Shown: positions 58,276 to 64,000 of the stretch, in pieces
Layout of the letters: each line of letters starts with the position of its first letter
Numbering within the stretch: the stretch's first letter is position 1
Source of the DNA: Heracleum sosnowskyi
Taxonomy: Eukaryota; Streptophyta; Magnoliopsida; Apiales; Apiaceae
Length of the DNA stretch: 64,000 nucleotides
NCBI GenBank assembly: GCA_030848705.1
Contig: CM061243.1
Location: forward strand, 123,077,659 to 123,141,658
Direction: 5' to 3'
The notes under the pieces: model-generated
The model's database searches: none
Told to the model about the DNA's origin: nothing
What the model saw: the letters and a program-made list of their open reading frames with translations, nothing else
Position numbers and translations under genes: made by a program

Positions 58276-58709
58276 TATGATTTATCAATTCTTTGCCTAT
58301 CAAGTATCATCTTTCTTCACGTCAATTACTCCTAAAATTGGGATAACGAGTTTTGTAGTAAACTTGTATGTATGTCAATATTTATTCTTACAAAATTTGC
58401 TAAGATTTGGATATTTTAAATTATTAATGACAATTAAAGTATACATAATATTTTAAAATTTAAATTATACTCTCGCATTTTTATACGAGATTTCAACGTA
58501 GCATCATGAACCAGAATCTCTTTTATAAATTGCGTTAGGATAGCAGCTCCAGCTCCTGAGTTTTAACATGAAAGGCAAAAATGATTACCTCAGTTAAAAA
58601 AGAAAAGTTAACTGGTCTGGCATATTTTTGGTCTATTCAATCAAACAACTGGCATGTTTTTGCAATATATTTATTATTTACCGGTGCGGAGTTATTGGAG
58701 TAGCTAAAA

Positions 58710-58937
58710 ATCACTACAAAAAATCATTATTTTTATTTTAGGAATGATAATGACCCATCTCTTTTAGAAGTTATGTCTATGTCCTCAATAATTATTTTTA
58801 TTTTAGGAATGATAGTGACCCACCTCTTTTTGAAGAAGTTACGTGTATGTCCTCAATAGAATAATAGTAACTGCCGTCATAAAGTAGTTAATAACTCCTA
58901 AAATGGGGTAGTGATTTTTGTAATGACTTTTGTAATG
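58710..58937. mobile_element. Small inverted-repeat MITE with internal duplication
   Basis: The left end TCACTACAAAAAATCATTAT and the complement of the right end, TCATTACAAAAATCACTACC, lead into ATTTTAGGA on both sides. The same family forms the arms at 57860 and 58330. Inside, a 65-bp unit (ATTTTTATTTTAGGAATGAT...ATGTCCTCAATA) is tandemly duplicated. Confidence 0.6.
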
Positions 58938-59328
58938 ATGCCAAGATTTATTCAATCCGACATTTCCAAGATTTACTCATTTTGTAAAGCCAACCTCAGT
59001 TTCTTTTTCTCTCTTTATAATTAAAAGTTATTTTAATTTTTTTTAATTATATTTTCATTCCTCACCTAATCACCCCTAATTCCTAAAAGGCCAAAAGTAC
59101 AAAAAAAATAAAAAAAATAAATCACCGCTCCGCACGTGACACATCCCCAAACGTTAACCCACATCACGTGCTCCCTCCATTATACACCACAGCAAGCAAA
59201 TCCAATCTGCCTTGAAAATTCGACCGTTAGAAAATTTCAAACTCAAAAAACTAACCGTTTAAAAGCGCTCCTTATTTCACATTACTAATCACATTTCTCC
59301 ATCTAAAAATCCCCAAAACACACACAAA
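58938..59328. other. Promoter/5' UTR region of the membrane-protein gene
   Basis: AT-rich, with a compact set of ACGTG cores (GCACGTGACA at about 59130, TCACGTGC at about 59164). These resemble ABRE/G-box elements, about 165-200 bp upstream of the start codon. A regulatory role is inference. Confidence 0.5.
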
Positions 59329-59943
59329 ATGTCTGATCTCAGCCCCAATTCATCGACAATCATGGACTCACAACCCCTCCACCCTCTCCACCAAATCGCG
59401 GAGACTCCGACACACAAACTCCTCCTCAAACAATGGCTCAAAGAGGAGGAATTAATCCTCAACCGTATCTCGAATAAAGAAACTCAACTCGACTCGATTC
59501 GTAAAGAAATAACGCAGTTATTCTGCTTCTTTTTTTTATTCCACTCCACTTCATTGATTTTACTCTTCACTACTTCAACATCTTTTATTGGGAATAATAA
59601 AGGCTGTCAGAGGTCTTGGATACCTTCGATTTGTTCGCTGGTATGCTCGTTAGCGATAATTTGGGCGGTTCGATATAAGACCGATGTGGAGAGTCATCTC
59701 GAGAAGCTGTTGGAGAGGGAGAAAGAGGATGGGAAGCTGTTGGGGAAGTGTGTTGAGGAGTTGAAGAAGAAGGGGGTGGAATTTGATTTGTTGAAGGAAG
59801 TGGATGCCTTAAGGAAGGCGAAAAGTTTGAGAATCGAAACGAAAGGGGTGAAGAAATGGGAAGCGAGAGATTTTGTTACTTTGTTTTTTGTTGGTGTTTC
59901 GTGTTTGGTTCTTGGGCTTACCAGGGTCATATTATGTAACTAA
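59329..59943 (+). CDS. Uncharacterised plant membrane protein with coiled coil
   Basis: Intronless, 204 aa. Segments: a polar N-terminus; a helical, charged stretch at 35-62 (LLKQWLKEEELILNRISNKE); a first hydrophobic segment at about 63-85 (LFCFFFLFHSTSLILLF); a second at about 98-115 (SICSLVCSLAIIWAVRY); a second coiled-coil region at about 118-160 (ESHLEKLLEREKEDGKLLGK); and a C-terminal hydrophobic helix at about 182-202 (FVTLFFVGVSCLVLGLT). This pattern of two central and one tail membrane segments with charged helices between them occurs in small plant proteins of unknown function; I do not recognise a named family. The start is the first ATG after a purine-poor leader; a second ATG at codon 12 is possible. 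The sequence looks intact. Confidence 0.75.
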   Translation: MSDLSPNSSTIMDSQPLHPLHQIAETPTHKLLLKQWLKEEELILNRISNKETQLDSIRKEITQLFCFFFLFHSTSLILLFTTSTSFIGNNKGCQRSWIPSICSLVCSLAIIWAVRYKTDVESHLEKLLEREKEDGKLLGKCVEELKKKGVEFDLLKEVDALRKAKSLRIETKGVKKWEARDFVTLFFVGVSCLVLGLTRVILCN

Positions 59944-60760
59944 TTCGAAGAATTTCGTATTTTTAGGCTTCTGAAGCTAATGTCGATTTATTTTGCGGAA
60001 TGTATAGGTTAAGGGTATGGTAGAATACATAATTCTGCTGTTGGAATGTGGAAAAACCTATATAGATATTGAAATGTTTGATTGTTTTTTTCTTCGTATC
60101 AGATGAAATATTTTGTTAGTCTGGGCTCGTTTTCGAATAATTGCTATTTCGGATCGGATTCTGGGTTAGTCTGGGCTACTAGGTAAGGCATCTTTGTTAG
60201 GTTGCAGATCTGTGCTGCACATAAAAGCCGAAAAATTCAGCCTGAAAGTATTGAAGAAGCAAAACTTTAGAATACCATAACCTAAGAATTTACCCACCAG
60301 AGGGTTCGATTATTCGTAGGGTTCGATTATTCCTATAGATTTTTCTCGAAAAAAAATGCAATTCATATCACATTTTAGAAAAGCATAATTCATATCAAAT
60401 ACATCACTCGTTACAGTAATTATGCTTTTACTTTCTTGGGCTATTTCGCTAACAGGTAGTATTACTATTTCAGACATGAACAACTTAATCTCCAGATTGA
60501 ATTTCCATACAACTGAATAGTAATAGCTCAATTCGCAGTCCTGGCTACCGTAATAAAATTATAATGAAGCGTTTGGGAATCGTCTCTTATCATGGTGATG
60601 ATCAATCGGTTAACAGCCATGGTGAAGAGTGAACCAAAACGATACAAGTCAAATAATTATTTTAGTAGATATCTGAATAAGTGAATACAGATAACCAACA
60701 CTGCTTGAGAATTGCCACAGCATAACAGTTCTAATGTACAGATACAGGACAAGCTTGTGT
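59944..60760. other. Intergenic between convergent genes
   Basis: 3' flanks of the plus-strand membrane-protein gene and the minus-strand kinase gene. A short repeat (AGTCTGGGCT(C/A)) occurs at 60118 and 60164, and GGGTTCGATTATTC twice at 60303-60331. No gene recognised. Confidence 0.5.
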
Positions 60761-63700
60761 TCACTCAAGTGCATCATTGTACCTGCTACTTAATAAAGCA
60801 GACGAGGCAGAGACATGTACTGGTGTGTAATTTGGATCAGTTAGCTGGCTTTGATCTGCAGATGAGCTGAATGGAGTATTCTGATCAGTATTTGATGTTG
60901 ATCCATCAACACTTTCAAAAGTTGATATATCTGTGAATGCCCAGTCCGTAAGGTAGCCTGGCTTTGTTGTGACTTTGCTTACTTCGACGTCTCCTGATAT
61001 CATTGCCACCACACGAGACATTGGAGGTCTTAAATTTGGTGATGCTTGAGTGCACAAGAGTGCCACATCTATTAGCCTTTTGACTTCATCCTCATTGAAT
61101 TCAGACAAATTTGGATCAACAACATCAATTCTATGGTTATCCTCGTGTAGTTGCCAAGCCTAAAAAGAAGCAAACTAACAAGCCACTTGAGAATTTTAGT
61201 GTGAAAAGTTCGGTTACTACACCTAATTAGCAGAATTCAGAAAAACCATAAATGAGTACCCTAAACCAGTATCAGAATTAGTGTGAATGCAGAATTTAGA
61301 AAAACCTTGAGAATTTTTTAATGAAAAAAATAATCCTAACCATGCTCTGTTCATAAATGAGTACCCTAAACCAGTATCAGTATATTCTCCCTAAGCTAGA
61401 ATTCAGAAACATATGTGTAGTTATTACTTAATAGCTACACGAAAGAAATCCTCTGTTGAGTCCTACGAGCAACAGAGGAGATTGGAGAAGTAGAATATAC
61501 CCATTCCAACAGATATACGCGATCATCTTCTAATGTTGAGTCAGAATTGGACCTTCCGCTAACAACTTCAAGAGCTACCACACCAAACCCAAAGACATCA
61601 GCTTTTTCAGTAAGGTGTCCACGCATGGCATATTCTGGTGCAAGATATCCACTGCAGTAACAAGAAATATATTACGACCAACTACTTCAAACAGAAAAAG
61701 AACATACAAAAACAACTGCCACGTATACTGTAAAAAAACGATGGCCAGATATAATGTTAAAAATGCATAACTGTCAAATCTTACATTGTTCCTGCAACAC
61801 GAGTACTTATATGAGTCTTTTTATCATCGTAAAGTTTTGCCAAACCGAAGTCCGAAATTTTGGGTGTGAGATCAGAATCAAGCAAAATATTGCTTGCTTT
61901 CACATCTCTGTGTACAATTCGCACTCTTGACTCCTCGTGAAGATATGCAAGACCGCGTGCTACTCCAAGGCATATATCAAAACGAGCTGACCAGTCGAGG
62001 AATAAATTTGTCTTTCCTGTTTCATTAACACAAACACTTCAACATTTTATAAATGTCCATAACATGTGTAAGAGATGCGAACAATTACCAAATAATGCTT
62101 GATCAAGACTGTTGTTTTCAAGATACTCATAGACAAGCAGCCTCTTATCTCCCTCGATGCAGCATCCATATAATTTCACAAGGTTACGATGCTGCACAGC
62201 AGATATCGTTGCAATCTCTGCAACAAACTGACTCTTTCCTTGGTGGGATGCCACCGAAAGTTTTTTTACAGCAACAACTCTACCATCAGTGAGAGTGCCC
62301 TGTTGATTAGAAATTTTAATTCCACTGCCACAACTGTAGTCCTAAAAAGCTAAAACATGATAAAATTGCTACATCGATGCAGTAATAATACTGGAATTCA
62401 AAAAGATGTCACATTTAAGTTAATGTAATCAACAAAGTCAAGATACAAGAGTTTCACTAAACACTAGTGTTTTAGTTCTTTGACATATATTAATCTTCTT
62501 CTTTATCAAGATTCTCACAATCATCCTCAAAATTATGAATAAGATCCTCAACACCCTTGAGTTTTATCCCTATTCTTTTTTCTTTTATTAAATATTTCGT
62601 AATCTTATTTAGACTGCACAAATGTATTTTGGGTCTTAAAGAATCCAAAATCTGATTATAATTGACTGTCAAAATAATTACTAATGTTTTTCTTTAAAAT
62701 CCACCAATTTTTTTGAAAAGTGTGCCTCGGTGTTGCACCGATGCACACTTTCACACTGCTCCTCTTGTGTAATGCGCCCAACCTCAACTCAAGCCCAACG
62801 GACAGGCATAAGAATATTTGCTCTCAAGCATTAACTTTCTTTGTAAAATACACTTCAAGCCAGATCTCACTATTGATCATATTAATATTAGTTAAAATTA
62901 ACAAAAACTGAAATTAGTAAAAAAAATTAAAAAAGGGACCTGCTTTGAAAATGTTTAGTTTTGCAAAAAAGAGACCACTTTAATTGATAGTAACAAAATG
63001 CATGTCGACCACAATTTCCATATCAAAGTTTCTTGATCCATTCCCATAGGGTATACAAGGCACCAACGTAAAATCTTAGTGCTTGTTTGGCTGACACTTG
63101 AATACTTAGAAATTTCAACTTCCTAGGAAGCATCCAAAGTTAAGGTTGTTTGGTTGACAAAAAGAAGAAAGTGTGACTTCCTTGGAAGTGCGAATTCCCA
63201 TCCACGATGGGAAGTTGCTTACTCACCCCCCCTATTGGTTGTTTGCACTTCCTGACTTCCTAGGAAGTTAACTTACTACATGGCCAACCAAACACTTTTT
63301 TTTAACTTCCAAGGAATTAATCAAGGTATTTGATACCAAGGAAATACAACCTCCCATAGGAAGTTAATTCCCATGTGTTACAAAATAAGCACTTAATATG
63401 TAGAAGTATGACAAATTGGACGCTTTCTTTAGAAGGGAAAGATTAAAAAATACAATTTTTATATGAAGAAATACAATTTGTAAGATTAGCTTGGATAATA
63501 TAAAAGGTAGTGACACGGAACTTTTTAAAGCCATGAAACAGAAAGAATTAGTTCATAACCCTTAAAGTTTTACCATAAAAGAGACAGCTGCATTTTTACA
63601 TCACAGTTTACATTAAAATTCATTTTTGTTAGTTTTGTTTTCTTGGATGAAGTAGGGATTTAAAATTTAGGGGGTAGACATGAACTGTTTAGCCATTTTA

Positions 63701-64000
63701 AATACAACATTTAACTACAAATATGACTAACCTTGTAAACAGGTCCGAATCCCCCCTCCCCAAGCTTATTAGAGGGATTAAAGTCATCTGTTCCGACTTT
63801 TAGTTCTGCATAACTGAAAGTATATGGTCTGGCGTCCATCCCCAGAAACTCTGTTATTTCAGCACACAATGAACAAGTAGTAATAAGACCTTGTCAATCA
63901 TATCAACAAAAATATATTCAACCTACATGTAAAAGATAAGAATATAATGATGGTATTGAATGATAGTAGAAAAACACAGTATGAATTTAATTAGATAACC
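60761..64000 (-). CDS. LRR receptor-like kinase (LRR-VIII-2 type), kinase half; partial at window end
   Basis: Plasma-membrane Ser/Thr kinase of the At1g56130/At1g56140 group. Exons visible on the minus strand: 63850-63732, 62299-62089, 62016-61785, 61651-61501, 61159-60761; the upstream LRR, malectin and transmembrane exons lie beyond 64000. Phases are consistent throughout. Kinase motifs in order: juxtamembrane ARPYTFSYAELKVGTDDF, Gly loop GEGGFGPVYK, VAVKKL with the ATP-binding Lys, FVAEIATISAVQHRNLVKLY, catalytic HRDVKASNILL, DFG in ISDFGLAKLYDDKKTHIS, GYLAPEYAMRGHLTEKADVF, and ALLCTQASPNLRPPMSRVV. All catalytic residues are present (HRD, not a pseudokinase). The Ser/Thr-rich tail ends SSRYNDALE. 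The 1.43-kb intron 62300-63731 holds MITE-like sequence. No lesion seen. Confidence 0.92.
61170..61440. repeat. About 106-bp duplication in a kinase-gene intron
   Basis: The phrase CATAAATGAGTACCCTAAAC occurs at about 61248 and 61353, each followed by CAGTATCAG, within the intron 61160-61500. A small local duplication. Confidence 0.7.
63078..63298. mobile_element. MITE-like inverted-repeat element in the kinase-gene intron
   Basis: The left end AGTGCTTGTTTGGCTGAC and the complement of the right end, AAGTGTTTGGTTGGCCATG, are imperfect inverted repeats. Related AACTTCCTAGGAAG palindromes recur inside and to its right up to about 63390. The superfamily (hAT or PIF/Harbinger) is not settled, and no clean target duplication was seen. 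Confidence 0.55.

Overview
The window is nuclear DNA of a flowering plant, most likely an asterid eudicot (Apiaceae is a guess, not shown). It is AT-rich, its genes have GT..AG introns, and its families are plant-specific: DYW-type PPR, laccase, LRR-VIII-2 receptor kinase, CACTA, Tekay gypsy, Helitron and Stowaway MITEs. I saw no rRNA, tRNA or CRISPR array.

Layout. 1-6.5 kb: REV7 (5 exons, minus). 7-9.6 kb: a non-autonomous Helitron inside a TA microsatellite, then degenerate AT-rich repeats. 10.9-12.9 kb: a YrdC/Sua5 tRNA-modification gene (4 exons, plus). 13-20 kb: decayed material, namely a laccase fragment next to a probable hAT end, an orphan CACTA terminus and a broken eEF2 copy. 20.1-22.7 kb: a small TPR protein gene (3 exons, minus). 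23.3-24.7 kb: an F-box gene whose 3' end was replaced by a MITE. 26.3-30.9 kb: a DYW2-type PPR gene and a shortened tandem paralogue; a third, more reduced paralogue lies at 57 kb.

Between those paralogues sits the main structure, a CACTA (En/Spm) transposon spanning 32381-56579 with matching TIRs and a CGA target duplication. It carries a TNP2-type transposase (frameshifted), a small GRF-zinc-finger/membrane gene, a block of about 173-bp tandem repeats, and a divergent second gene of the Transposase_24/DUF8039 kind. A 12.85-kb Tekay chromovirus lies inside it (42997-55845, minus) with two 3545-bp, nearly identical LTRs, CATAT target duplications, and an extra coiled-coil ORF upstream of gag. 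Its pol is frameshifted twice although the insertion is very recent.

57-64 kb: the reduced DYW2 paralogue, nested MITEs, an uncharacterised membrane-protein gene (plus), and the kinase half of an LRR receptor-like kinase (minus) that continues past the window end.

The intact host genes have unrelated housekeeping roles: translesion synthesis, t6A tRNA modification, organelle RNA editing, and signalling. They do not form a pathway. The shared theme is repeated transposon insertion and gene decay around a DYW2-like tandem family.
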